A stretch of DNA of 17,730 bases from Candidatus Sordicultor fermentans (GTDB taxonomy: Bacteria > Atribacterota > Atribacteria > Atribacterales > Caldatribacteriaceae). The stretch is taken from NCBI GenBank assembly GCA_002385475.1, contig DGDO01000013.1:9281-27010 (forward strand), read 5' to 3'. Under the pieces are notes generated by a model, which had not been told where the DNA came from, searched no databases, and saw only the letters and a list, made by a program, of their open reading frames with translations. Shown here piece after piece: positions 1-6,743 of this stretch. The first letter of the stretch is position 1; each line of letters opens with the position of its first letter. The translations under genes and the position numbers were made by a program.

Positions 1-314
1 CCCTGAATGTATTTATCAGGGGTCTATATTATTTACTAAGAACAAGAACATCTGGATTCCCGATTACTGATTTCGGGAATGATGGAGGAGAACAATAAGG
101 GGGTGAACCCCCTTTATAACCCCCAAAAAAACTTAAAAACCCAAGATTACTGAGGGGAGAAAAAGCCTCCCTCAGTGGATTCCCGATAAAAGGGCTCGGG
201 AATGACAAGTAAGATAGGACAAAACTCGAGATCACCACGTAAATGAAACTACGAGTTCTCAATAACCATATTCAAAACAAATATTACCGTAAGTTTTGCA
301 GTCAGCTATACTCC
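1..314. other. Gene-free 3' flank with several hairpins
   Basis: No credible gene is seen here. The stretch lies downstream of the dehydrogenase operon, which ends at 315. It is full of short inverted repeats: CCCTGA/TCAGGG at 1-21, the palindrome set at 56-203 described separately, and AACTCG/CGAGTT arms around 224-258 that on the minus strand are followed by TTTTGT. That last pair, with a loop of about 24 bases, is the only candidate here for an intrinsic terminator of the operon and it is weak. The 77-codon open frame at 29-262 runs through the palindromes and has no recognisable protein character. Confidence 0.5.
56..203. repeat. REP-like palindrome cluster, two copies of ATTCCCGA-N9-TCGGGAAT
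   Basis: Two inverted repeats share the same 8-base arms, ATTCCCGA and TCGGGAAT, with 9-base loops that differ. They lie at 56-80 and 179-203, and both are preceded by GG and followed by GA. Between them are two more hairpins: AAGGGGGT/ACCCCCTT at 97-114 and ACTGAGGG/CCCTCAGT at 149-176. The arm sequence resembles the ATTCCC...GGGAAT core of Neisseria dRS3 repeats and many REP-type elements. The arms match while the loops differ, which points to selection on or propagation of the palindrome rather than a simple duplication. Confidence 0.65.
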
Positions 315-1316
315 TCAAGGAAGAAAAACAATTTTCCCTCCTTCTCCTTTTGCTGCCTTTTCAAAAGCTATTTCATAATCCTCTAAGGAAAAACGGTGAG
401 TTATGACCGGGTCTACTTTCATTTTCCCCTCTACCAGTAATTTTTCTGTTTTTTCCCAGGTATCCCAGATTTCTCTTCCAAAGAAACCATAAATCTCTGC
501 TTCTTTAAATACTATATCTGGAGACACTCTCACTTCTAAGGGGTTAGTAGATTGACCCAGGATGAGAAGCTTGCCCCCTACCCGGAGGTAATCCAGCGCC
601 TCACGCAAAGCCGAAACATTTCCTGAAGCCTCAATCACCACTCCCGGTCCTTTTCCCCAGTCTTGGGTTAACTCTTTTATTCTCTCTTTAACCTTTTCCT
701 TCTCGGGATTCAAGAGATAGTGAGCACCCATAGCTTCAGCAATTTTCAGCCTCTCTTCATTCACGTCCACAGCGATAATTTGACCCGCCCCCATTACATG
801 AGAAAAGCCTATAGCAAATTGACCAATAGGGCCACACCCCACCACCACTACCGCTTCTTTTTCTACTTTTCCTTTTTCTACTGCCCGGTAAGGTATCCCC
901 ATAGGCTCCAGCATGCAGCCTTCTTCAAAAGTAAGAGAGGAAGGGATTTTTCTGGTAGATACCTCGGGAATAACCGCATATTCAGCAAAGCACCCGTTGA
1001 TATTATGACCGAAAAGCTTCATATTTTCACAGGTATGAGGTCTACCATGAGTGCACTGCCAGCACTGACCACAGGGAATATGAGTCTCTGAAGCCACCTT
1101 ATCCCCCAATCGAATACTTTTCACTCCTTCTCCCACTTCCACCACTTCTCCTGCACACTCATGCCCGGGAATAAAAGGGAGAGAATGAATTATACTTTGA
1201 GCGAAAGAATCCCATTTATATATTTTTATATCTGAGCCACAGATAGCCGCTGCTTTAATTTCTACTAAGACTTCTCCCTTCCCTGGCCGGGGAACTTCCA
1301 TCTCTTTCAATTCCAA
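315..1316 (-). CDS. Threonine 3-dehydrogenase-like zinc alcohol dehydrogenase, probable 5' frameshift
   Basis: This is a medium-chain zinc dehydrogenase that should oxidise a secondary alcohol with NAD+ in the cytoplasm. Catalytic zinc ligands are Cys26, His52 and Glu53. The structural zinc cysteines are 82, 85, 88 and 96. The Rossmann motif GCGPIG lies at 160-165, and Asp184 at the end of the next strand favours NAD. The C-terminal stretches GFFGREIWDTWEK and ITHRFSLEDY closely parallel E. coli Tdh, so threonine or a polyol is a likely substrate. The coordinates use the in-frame TTG at 1316, which has only a poorly placed AGGA upstream. A better start is the ATG at 1353, 9 bases after the upstream gene's stop codon and preceded by GAGGA, but it hits a stop after five codons. 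Removing one T near 1344-1345 joins the frames and gives MKAIVKIRKEKG, the family's usual N-terminus, and about 345 residues. It is second in an operon with the D-aminopeptidase. Confidence 0.85.
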   Translation of the reverse strand: MELKEMEVPRPGKGEVLVEIKAAAICGSDIKIYKWDSFAQSIIHSLPFIPGHECAGEVVEVGEGVKSIRLGDKVASETHIPCGQCWQCTHGRPHTCENMKLFGHNINGCFAEYAVIPEVSTRKIPSSLTFEEGCMLEPMGIPYRAVEKGKVEKEAVVVVGCGPIGQFAIGFSHVMGAGQIIAVDVNEERLKIAEAMGAHYLLNPEKEKVKERIKELTQDWGKGPGVVIEASGNVSALREALDYLRVGGKLLILGQSTNPLEVRVSPDIVFKEAEIYGFFGREIWDTWEKTEKLLVEGKMKVDPVITHRFSLEDYEIAFEKAAKGEGGKIVFLP

Positions 1317-1362
1317 TCCTTTTTCTTTCCTGATTTTAACAATAAGCTTTCATGTTCATTCC

Positions 1363-2178
1363 TCAATCATATTTCTGGTAAAACCCGATAAAGCTCTCCC
1401 ACAAAAGAGGAAGATTTTCCCCTTCCACCCGGACTTTTACCTCATTAATCTTTTGTAAACCCGGAAATCCTTCCATCTTCTGTGCTCCCTCTTTTTCGAA
1501 AAACTCCACTTCTATAGAATAAGGAGGGTCTATTCGAAAAGGTGAGAATCGATTAATATTTTCCGTTGCTTTTTTAGCTTTTTCTTTTATTTCTTTTCTG
1601 GTTAACTCCAGAGGTAAACACAGAGCGCTATGCTCATTTATAGCGTATTTTACCGTTGCCGTTTCTATTTCTCCCAGAAGATTTTCAGCCTCTTTTACTC
1701 CTTCTGAATCTCCAGTAACTAAAATCAGTGGCACATGATAATAACCGGCCATTGCTGCTTCCATGCCTATCTCTCCCACCAGAATTCCGTTCAAATAGAT
1801 GGCCTTCATAGAATGGTCATAAGAATGGGTCAACAACCCTCCTGGAGCTTGAGCCATGGCATGAAACCCCACCATCATTACTCCCTTTATTTTCTGGTAG
1901 AGCTCAGGAAAAAAGGGGTAAATTTTGCGTGGTTTTCCCATCACCACCTTAGCCCGGGGATGAATTTCCTCCAGGTTCAAGTTTAAACCAGAATAGTGCA
2001 TATCAAAAATTATAACTTCATCCGCTCCCCCTTCTATTGCTCCTTCCACCGCTCCACCTACATCAGAAATAAGGTAGTTTCTTGCTTCATGGTAAAGAGA
2101 AGCACCGGGCTTAGCCTGCTGCTCATTATCCACCACTCCCGAGGCCCCTTCCAGGTCAGCAATTAAAAGAATTTTCAC
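1363..2178 (-). CDS. dppA: M55-family D-aminopeptidase (DppA-like)
   Basis: This is a zinc peptidase of family M55, whose type member, Bacillus subtilis DppA, removes N-terminal D-amino acids from peptides. The residues fit the DppA metal set: Asp8 and Glu10 in ADLEGASG, His61, His106 and Glu136, with His118 at the nucleophile position. Its length of 271 residues matches DppA. There is no signal peptide, so it acts in the cytoplasm, and B. subtilis DppA forms a decamer. The start is GTG with AGGAGG at 2188-2193. It is the first gene of a two-gene operon with the dehydrogenase downstream. It lies after a sugar-type importer rather than a peptide transporter, so its physiological substrate is unclear. 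A role in recycling D-amino-acid peptides is inference. Confidence 0.88.
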   Translation of the reverse strand: MKILLIADLEGASGVVDNEQQAKPGASLYHEARNYLISDVGGAVEGAIEGGADEVIIFDMHYSGLNLNLEEIHPRAKVVMGKPRKIYPFFPELYQKIKGVMMVGFHAMAQAPGGLLTHSYDHSMKAIYLNGILVGEIGMEAAMAGYYHVPLILVTGDSEGVKEAENLLGEIETATVKYAINEHSALCLPLELTRKEIKEKAKKATENINRFSPFRIDPPYSIEVEFFEKEGAQKMEGFPGLQKINEVKVRVEGENLPLLWESFIGFYQKYD

Positions 2179-2674
2179 GAGATTAACCTCCTACTATGAA
2201 TTATGGTATAACCCTTATGTGAATGGGTTTTACCCATTCACATCGAAACCGGTAAGACAGGAGGACTCCACTTTACCCGAGCTAAAAACCTCTTTAAGAA
2301 GCTTGCCCCATGCCTTATCCCAAAGCCTTTAACGAAAGTATACTCACGCATCAAGTCTTTATCAAGTTGAATATCTACCAGACTCTCCTTCCTATCTGGC
2401 TACCATACCTCGATTATCAGCTCTTTCTTTATTCCCTAATTTCGCAAAGTTCCTTCATAAAAACCAAAACTGACAAAAGATACCTTTATCACTACTTGCT
2501 TTCTGGCTCTTGTCTTCTAATCTATTATGTCCCCCAAAAGAGCTAAAGAAACTCTCTGTAAAAAGCTGTTCTCGCTTAACCTACAAACTTATGAGAGTTA
2601 TTCTTTTCATGCTTTACCCATAAAGCTTGTTTCCTGGTAGAGAAAATCTCTTTGAAAGAATATTTGTCTTCCCA
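2179..2674 (-). other. Long 5' leader of the dppA operon, with possible decayed coding remnant
   Basis: About 500 bases lie between the proposed promoter and the dppA start. No established riboswitch or T-box is recognised. On the minus strand one frame stays open for roughly 55 codons from about 2405 down to 2241. It contains protein-like text such as IQLDKDLMREYTFVKGFGI and ends in TGA. Upstream of it the same and neighbouring frames are broken by stops. This could be the remnant of a lost gene, possibly a transposase, but I cannot identify it. The plus-strand frame at 2310-2546 overlaps it and looks like its shadow. Confidence 0.35.
2217..2243. promoter_or_regulatory. Perfect 27-base palindrome upstream of the D-aminopeptidase gene
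   Basis: ATGTGAATGGGT and its exact reverse complement flank a 3-base loop, giving a 12-base-pair perfect stem. It lies 38 bases upstream of the GTG start of the D-aminopeptidase gene, inside the proposed leader. No run of T follows it on either strand, so it does not look like an intrinsic terminator. A dimeric repressor operator or an mRNA hairpin are both possible. No convincing -35/-10 pair sits at the right distance next to it. Confidence 0.6.
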
Positions 2675-2679
2675 CCGAT

Positions 2680-2710
2680 TATTCTATTATTCTCAAGCAC
2701 GATGTCAACT
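2680..2710 (-). promoter_or_regulatory. Promoter-like 31-base repeat, copy 1
   Basis: On the minus strand TTGACA (2708-2703) and TAGAAT (2686-2681) are separated by 16 bases, close to a sigma-70 promoter. Predicted transcription starts near 2674 and would run into the dppA operon. All 31 bases, including the spacer, are identical to 6529-6559. The repeat also contains TTGA twice, 12 bases apart. The flanks on the upstream side differ completely between copies. Confidence 0.6.
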
Positions 2711-2761
2711 CCAATTATTGACACATGTTCTCCAGACCAAACTCGCAATCCCAGTTAATCA

Positions 2762-2782
2762 CTTAATTCTCAAAGAATAAAG
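2762..2782 (-). terminator. Hairpin after the second permease gene, weak terminator candidate
   Basis: CTTTATTCT and AGAATTAAG (minus strand) form a 9-base-pair stem with one mismatch and a 3-base loop, 43 bases past the permease stop codon and before the next promoter. It lacks a following T run, so termination is only suggested by position. Confidence 0.25.
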
Positions 2783-2824
2783 AGATGTTATCCTTTTAGG
2801 TAGATTTACCATTAAGATTTAAAA

Positions 2825-3646
2825 TTACTGCTTGATCGCTCCTCCGGTTAAACCAGATATAAACTGCCTTTGGAAAAAGATAAAAGCAATAAGAGGAGGA
2901 AGAGAAGCAATAACTGACCCGGCAAACAAAGGCCCCCAGCGGGTCTGATATTGACCCACGAAAAGGGTGAGAAAAGCTGGAATCGTCTGCATTTCCTGGG
3001 AAGGAAGATAAGAAAGAGCGAACATCAGTTCCCCCCAGGCAAATATAAAAGCGTAAATTGCCACCGCAGCGATACCAGGAATAGCCAGAGGAAAAATAAC
3101 CCTGACAAAAGCTTGTATCGGAGTACAACCATCTATCATAGCTGCTTCTTCCAGCTCTCCAGGGATCCCCTGAAAAAAATTTCTTAAAATCCATATTCCA
3201 ATCGGGGTAGTAAAAGGAAGGTAAGATATCATCATTCCTAAATGAGTATTTATCAAACCAAGTCGCCTGAATATCACAAAAAAAGGGATAACAAAGGTAA
3301 CTTGAGGAAACATTTGACAAACTAAGATAGAGAGAAGCAGAGGTCTTTTTCCTCTAAAAGATAGCCTGCCAAAAGCATAAGAAGGTAAAGCAGCTATCAC
3401 AATAGTCAAAACAGCAGTCCCTATTCCAATAACCAAACTATTTAGAAAATACCTCAGAAAATCTAATCGGATGACGTAGCCATAATGTTCCCAGGTAACC
3501 TCAGAAGGCCAATAAATAATGGGAAAGTGATAAATATCAGGATAAGTCTTTAAGGAAGTAATAACTAACCAAATGAAAGGGAAAGCCACAATCAAAGCAA
3601 TAATAGATAAAACCAGATAAAGAATCCATATCTTAATTTTTCTCAT
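2825..3646 (-). CDS. Sugar ABC importer permease, MalG type (importer A)
   Basis: This is an inner-membrane permease of the MalG/UgpE type (BPD_transp_1), 273 residues with about six hydrophobic segments, the first near residues 7-30. The cytoplasmic loop that docks the ATPase carries the EAA motif as EAAMIDG at 167-173, followed by VIFPLAIPGI. The ATG at 3646 overlaps the TGA of the preceding permease gene in an ATGA junction, so the two are translationally coupled. GAGAGGAAGAG lies just upstream as ribosome site. It is the last gene of a three-gene unit that has no ATPase. The transported compound is not known. Confidence 0.93.
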   Translation of the reverse strand: MRKIKIWILYLVLSIIALIVAFPFIWLVITSLKTYPDIYHFPIIYWPSEVTWEHYGYVIRLDFLRYFLNSLVIGIGTAVLTIVIAALPSYAFGRLSFRGKRPLLLSILVCQMFPQVTFVIPFFVIFRRLGLINTHLGMMISYLPFTTPIGIWILRNFFQGIPGELEEAAMIDGCTPIQAFVRVIFPLAIPGIAAVAIYAFIFAWGELMFALSYLPSQEMQTIPAFLTLFVGQYQTRWGPLFAGSVIASLPPLIAFIFFQRQFISGLTGGAIKQ

Positions 3647-4536
3647 TTCTCTTCCTCTCGAAGTAAATAGCGAGTATAGACCACAGCAAAGACTAAAATC
3701 ACCAAAAAAGTGAAAGTAGATAAAGCGGCTGATCCAGAAAAATCCATAAAGCGGAAAGCTTTACGGTAGGCAAAAGTCACTAAAGTATCAGTAGCATTGG
3801 CTGGTCCTCCTCCGGTCATGGTAAAAATTAATGGAAAATAATTGATAGTCCACATAACAGTGAGCATAACTGTGGTTAAAATAAAAGGGCTGATTAAAGG
3901 AAGAGTGATGAACCTAAACTTCTGCCACGTAGAAACTCCATCTATACTTCCTGCCTCATATAGATCTTTGGGAACTGTTTGCAAAGCAGCTAAATACAGC
4001 ATAGCCGAGATTGGAAATCCTTTCCAAACATTGGCGATAATTACTGCTAACTTAGCCAAGTTAGGTTGACCTAACCAGGGTAGATATGTGTTAATCAATC
4101 CCAATCTTACTAAGATGTCGTTAAATACCCCATACATATCGTTGTACATCCATTTCCACGCCACAGCAGCCACAATATCTGGAGTAGCCCAGGGGAGAAC
4201 CAGAATTATTCCCCGGAATATAGCTCTTCCCTTTAAAGGCTGGTTCAGGAGTAGAGCCAACCCTAAACCAATCACAAACTGAAGTCCCACACTGGCCGCT
4301 ACCCATATACCAGTATTACCCAGAATCTTAAAGAAGAGAGGATTTTTAAACAAATTCTTATAATTTTCTAAAGAGAGACCAGATTCAGTTTGAAAACTCT
4401 GGTAAAAATTGGTGTACAAAGGATAAGCAATTAACAAAAGTAGCACCAAAAAGTAGGGAATAATAAAAAGGAATGCTGGTTTTTGAGTTAGAGATTTAAA
4501 ATAGGAAGCCACGTTTGACTCAGAGAGGGGCCACAA
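3643..4536 (-). CDS. Sugar ABC importer permease, MalF type (importer A)
   Basis: This is an inner-membrane permease partner of the MalF/UgpA type, 297 residues. Hydrophobic segments include roughly residues 21-40, 75-97 and 106-128, and the EAA loop reads EAGSIDG at 194-200. The start is uncertain. The TTG at 4536 lies in the loop of a strong hairpin, with GAGGGG in the hairpin arm as its only ribosome site. A GTG at 4512 (residue 9) is the next candidate but has no clear ribosome site. Either way initiation would be inefficient, so the permease is probably made in smaller amounts than the binding protein. It pairs with the overlapping downstream permease. Confidence 0.92.
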   Translation of the reverse strand: MWPLSESNVASYFKSLTQKPAFLFIIPYFLVLLLLIAYPLYTNFYQSFQTESGLSLENYKNLFKNPLFFKILGNTGIWVAASVGLQFVIGLGLALLLNQPLKGRAIFRGIILVLPWATPDIVAAVAWKWMYNDMYGVFNDILVRLGLINTYLPWLGQPNLAKLAVIIANVWKGFPISAMLYLAALQTVPKDLYEAGSIDGVSTWQKFRFITLPLISPFILTTVMLTVMWTINYFPLIFTMTGGGPANATDTLVTFAYRKAFRFMDFSGSAALSTFTFLVILVFAVVYTRYLLREEEK

Positions 4537-4551
4537 TAGGGCCGGCCCCTC
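4525..4551 (-). other. GC-rich hairpin between binding-protein and permease genes (importer A)
   Basis: GAGGGGCC and GGCCCCTC form an 8-base-pair, nearly all G-C stem with an 11-base loop, 16 bases after the binding-protein stop codon. The loop contains the TTG proposed as the permease start. Such hairpins commonly protect binding-protein mRNA and lower permease expression. The equivalent position in importer B has one too. Confidence 0.6.
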
Positions 4552-4567
4552 AACTTAGAATTCTCAC

Positions 4568-5827
4568 TCATTTTCCCAATATAGCATTTACTTCGTTATC
4601 CGCCCATTCGATAGCCTCTTCAGAAGTCATTTCTCCAGTTAAAACTCTTTGAACCATAGACTGTATAGCATGGGATACTTCTGGCCATTCGGGAATGGGT
4701 GGTCTCACTTTAGCATAGGGGAAAGTATCCAGAATTACTTTCCACTTAGGATCCTGAAATTGGGGGACATCGCTACATACATCTATCCGAGTAGGCATAG
4801 GCCCTCCATGCTGCTCAATCCAGTACACCCACACATCATAACTGGTTATGTACTTAATAAACTCCCAGGCTATTTCTTTATTCTGAGAAGTAGCTGATAT
4901 AACTGAAGCCCAACCTCCCAAAACACTGGCTGGTTCCCGGAGATAAGGATGAGTTGCTACCATATAGTTACCTTTAATCTCAGGATTAGCCAATTCGATC
5001 AAGGGGAACGACCATGGACCTCCGATAGCCATAGCGATCCTGTTTTGGGCCATCATGGTGCGATAGTCATCTTCAGTGTAACCAGGGGTTCCTGGAGGAG
5101 ATACCTGATGCTTGGTGTAAAGATCGGTATAAAACTTCAAAGCTTCTAATCCCTCACTAGTGTTAAAGGCTGCTTGACGGTAATCAGAAGTTAAAAGTTC
5201 TCCTCCTGCACCAAAAAGAAATATCATATAACCCAGGGTAGTTGTCTCACTCATAGCTCCCGACACACCATATCCATATTTCATCTGACTGGCATCAGTA
5301 AGAAGTTTAGCGTATTCCAAGAGCTCATCCCAACTCTGAGGAGGATCATCGGGGTCTAAGCCTGCTTCTTTAAACATGATTTTATTGTAGAGGAGCAACC
5401 GACAGTCAGTATACCATGGAAGGCCGTACTTTTTTCCTTCGTAAGTAACTGTAGGCCATAGGTTCTCCCAAATTTGGTCAACACCTTCCCAACTGGCTAA
5501 CCAATCGTCCAATGGTTCTAACCACCCCTGGGAGGCAAAAGTGGGAACCCAACCCCCAAGATCAGCAAAACAAACATCTGGCGGTTCTCCTGCCTCATAA
5601 GCAGTTACTAAGCTATCATAATAAACCTCAAACCCAATGAGCCGGTATTCAACGTCAACCCCAGATTGCTTCTCAAAGTCTTCTACAATCTTAGCCCAAG
5701 TTTCTTCCTGTTCTACCACATGCCCGCCTATCCAAACCACTAATTTTTCCTGAGCACCACCCACAGAAATCAAACCAAATAGAAAACAAACGGTCATCAA
5801 AATGGTAATTAAAGACTTGCGATACAT
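4568..5827 (-). CDS. Extracellular sugar-binding protein, family 1 (importer A)
   Basis: This is the substrate-binding protein of an ABC importer, 419 residues. A signal peptide spans residues 1 to about 25 (basic MYRK, hydrophobic core, cleavage after VGGA) and there is no convincing lipobox, so it is probably periplasmic or secreted rather than a lipoprotein. The mature protein shows features of family-1 (MalE/UgpB-like) proteins: an early VVWIGG strand, YGLPWYTDCRLLLYNK, and a late EFIKYITS helix. Many aromatic residues favour carbohydrate binding. The start is ATG with AGGAGG at 5838-5843. It is first in the operon, followed by two permeases. The ligand cannot be read from sequence. Confidence 0.92.
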   Translation of the reverse strand: MYRKSLITILMTVCFLFGLISVGGAQEKLVVWIGGHVVEQEETWAKIVEDFEKQSGVDVEYRLIGFEVYYDSLVTAYEAGEPPDVCFADLGGWVPTFASQGWLEPLDDWLASWEGVDQIWENLWPTVTYEGKKYGLPWYTDCRLLLYNKIMFKEAGLDPDDPPQSWDELLEYAKLLTDASQMKYGYGVSGAMSETTTLGYMIFLFGAGGELLTSDYRQAAFNTSEGLEALKFYTDLYTKHQVSPPGTPGYTEDDYRTMMAQNRIAMAIGGPWSFPLIELANPEIKGNYMVATHPYLREPASVLGGWASVISATSQNKEIAWEFIKYITSYDVWVYWIEQHGGPMPTRIDVCSDVPQFQDPKWKVILDTFPYAKVRPPIPEWPEVSHAIQSMVQRVLTGEMTSEEAIEWADNEVNAILGK

Positions 5828-6523
5828 TTTTTTCCTACCTCCTCATGTAATAGTTTGATAAGTCATACCATCCCCACCTCGAAAATTAATATTACTTTCA
5901 GGGTATTTCCCAGTTATCATGTGGCCGGAAGCTAGATAGAGGCAATAAATTGTGCTTTCGCAACTTTCTTCAGAAAACCTAAAAGTCTATTGCCCCGGTT
6001 GAGGCGCATCCAGTTAACAATAAATACCTTACTTTGCTCCTATCCTAACAGAAATAACAATGAAAATCTCCACGGATTATTAGGTAAGAGAGGGTTGATT
6101 TTGCTTCTGGCTGCAATATTTAAAAATAAAATGGGTAGCAAGTAAACAATTATGTATGCTTCTTTAATCTGAAGTAGGCATCTAAACTGGCGATTTTGAA
6201 GGTTTTGAAGGAGAAGATAACCGTTAGCCTGATTAATACTATATGCTATCTTGTCAAAAGCGCTAACTACTTGCAATTAAACAGCGAGAGTGCTAGTGTT
6301 CCTAGCGCCTAAAACACCACGAAATTAGGATACTAGTACAAAAGGAAACCACTGATCTTTTCAGGAAATTAGCATGACCGGTTTTTTGTCTTACTAAGTA
6401 TAAACCAGAGCTTATTAGAAAGGAGCTGATAATTACTATTTAATTTTCAAGGTACGTATGGCATTTAGCCTGAACCTGACTTTTAACCTCTCACTTCTTT
6501 CCTGATGAAATGTTTTTCTCTCC
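5828..6523 (-). other. Long 5' leader of importer A operon
   Basis: About 700 bases separate the proposed promoter from the binding-protein start. I recognise no known riboswitch class. Small hairpins are present, for example GCTAG/CTAGC at 6292-6306 nested inside GCGCTA/TAGCGC arms (around 6258-6310) that on the minus strand are followed by TTTT, a possible attenuator with a long loop. An open frame on the minus strand at 6040-6276 (78 codons) lacks any recognisable protein pattern and a good ribosome site, so it is not called. A 34-codon open stretch near 5943-6042 is also unassigned. Confidence 0.35.
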
Positions 6524-6528
6524 AGTAA

Positions 6529-6559
6529 TATTCTATTATTCTCAAGCACGATGTCAACT
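6529..6559 (-). promoter_or_regulatory. Promoter-like 31-base repeat, copy 2
   Basis: This is identical over 31 bases to 2680-2710. On the minus strand TTGACA (6557-6552) and TAGAAT (6535-6530) are 16 bases apart, predicting a transcription start near 6523 toward the importer A operon. It lies about 170 bases past the dhaL stop codon, so it separates the long catabolic operon from importer A. Confidence 0.6.
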
Positions 6560-6662
6560 TATTAACGGAATTTTTTCCCCGACCGTTGGCAGGACTCTAA
6601 GGGATATCTCCCTCCTCCAGAGAAAAATTTCTGCAGGGGCAAGCCTATGTATTCTCCTTTTC

Positions 6663-6712
6663 TGATAAGAGCAGCTTGCACCTTTATCTTATACCGCAGG
6701 CTGCTCTTATCA
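6663..6712 (-). other. Strong stem-loop at the 3' end of the catabolic operon
   Basis: TGATAAGAGCAGC and its exact reverse complement form a 13-base-pair stem, extended inward by TGC/GCA past a T-G pair, around a loop of about 18 bases. It starts 18 bases after the dhaL stop codon, where the operon should end. No T run follows on the minus strand, so it is not a textbook intrinsic terminator. An mRNA 3'-end protector or a Rho-dependent end are alternatives. Confidence 0.5.
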
Positions 6713-6743
6713 ATCATCAATCATCAATTATCAATTATCAATC
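6709..6743. repeat. Tandem heptamer ATCAATC/T, five units
   Basis: Five 7-base units (ATCAATC, ATCAATC, ATCAATT, ATCAATT, ATCAATC) run through the last codons and stop of dhaL into the stem-loop arm. The terminal LIDN of the protein is encoded inside the repeat, so unit gain or loss would change the C-terminus or the stop position. Confidence 0.7.

Noticed and set aside
56..203. CRISPR array
   Set aside because: Only two palindromic units with differing inner sequence; no regular repeats and spacers and no cas genes.
2310..2546. 78-codon open frame on the plus strand in the gap upstream of dppA
   Set aside because: No clear ribosome site or recognisable family; it overlaps the better minus-strand remnant and looks like its reverse shadow.
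2796..3320. 174-codon frame overlapping the importer A permease on the same strand
   Set aside because: Ser/Phe/Tyr/Cys-rich off-frame reading of the permease gene, which has clear family motifs in its own frame.
6040..6276. 78-codon open frame on the minus strand in the importer A leader
   Set aside because: No ribosome site of the strength seen before every real gene here, and no recognisable motif or domain.
6663..6712. Stem-loop after dhaL as an intrinsic terminator
   Set aside because: The stem is strong but neither strand has the T run that defines an intrinsic terminator, so only a stem-loop is called.
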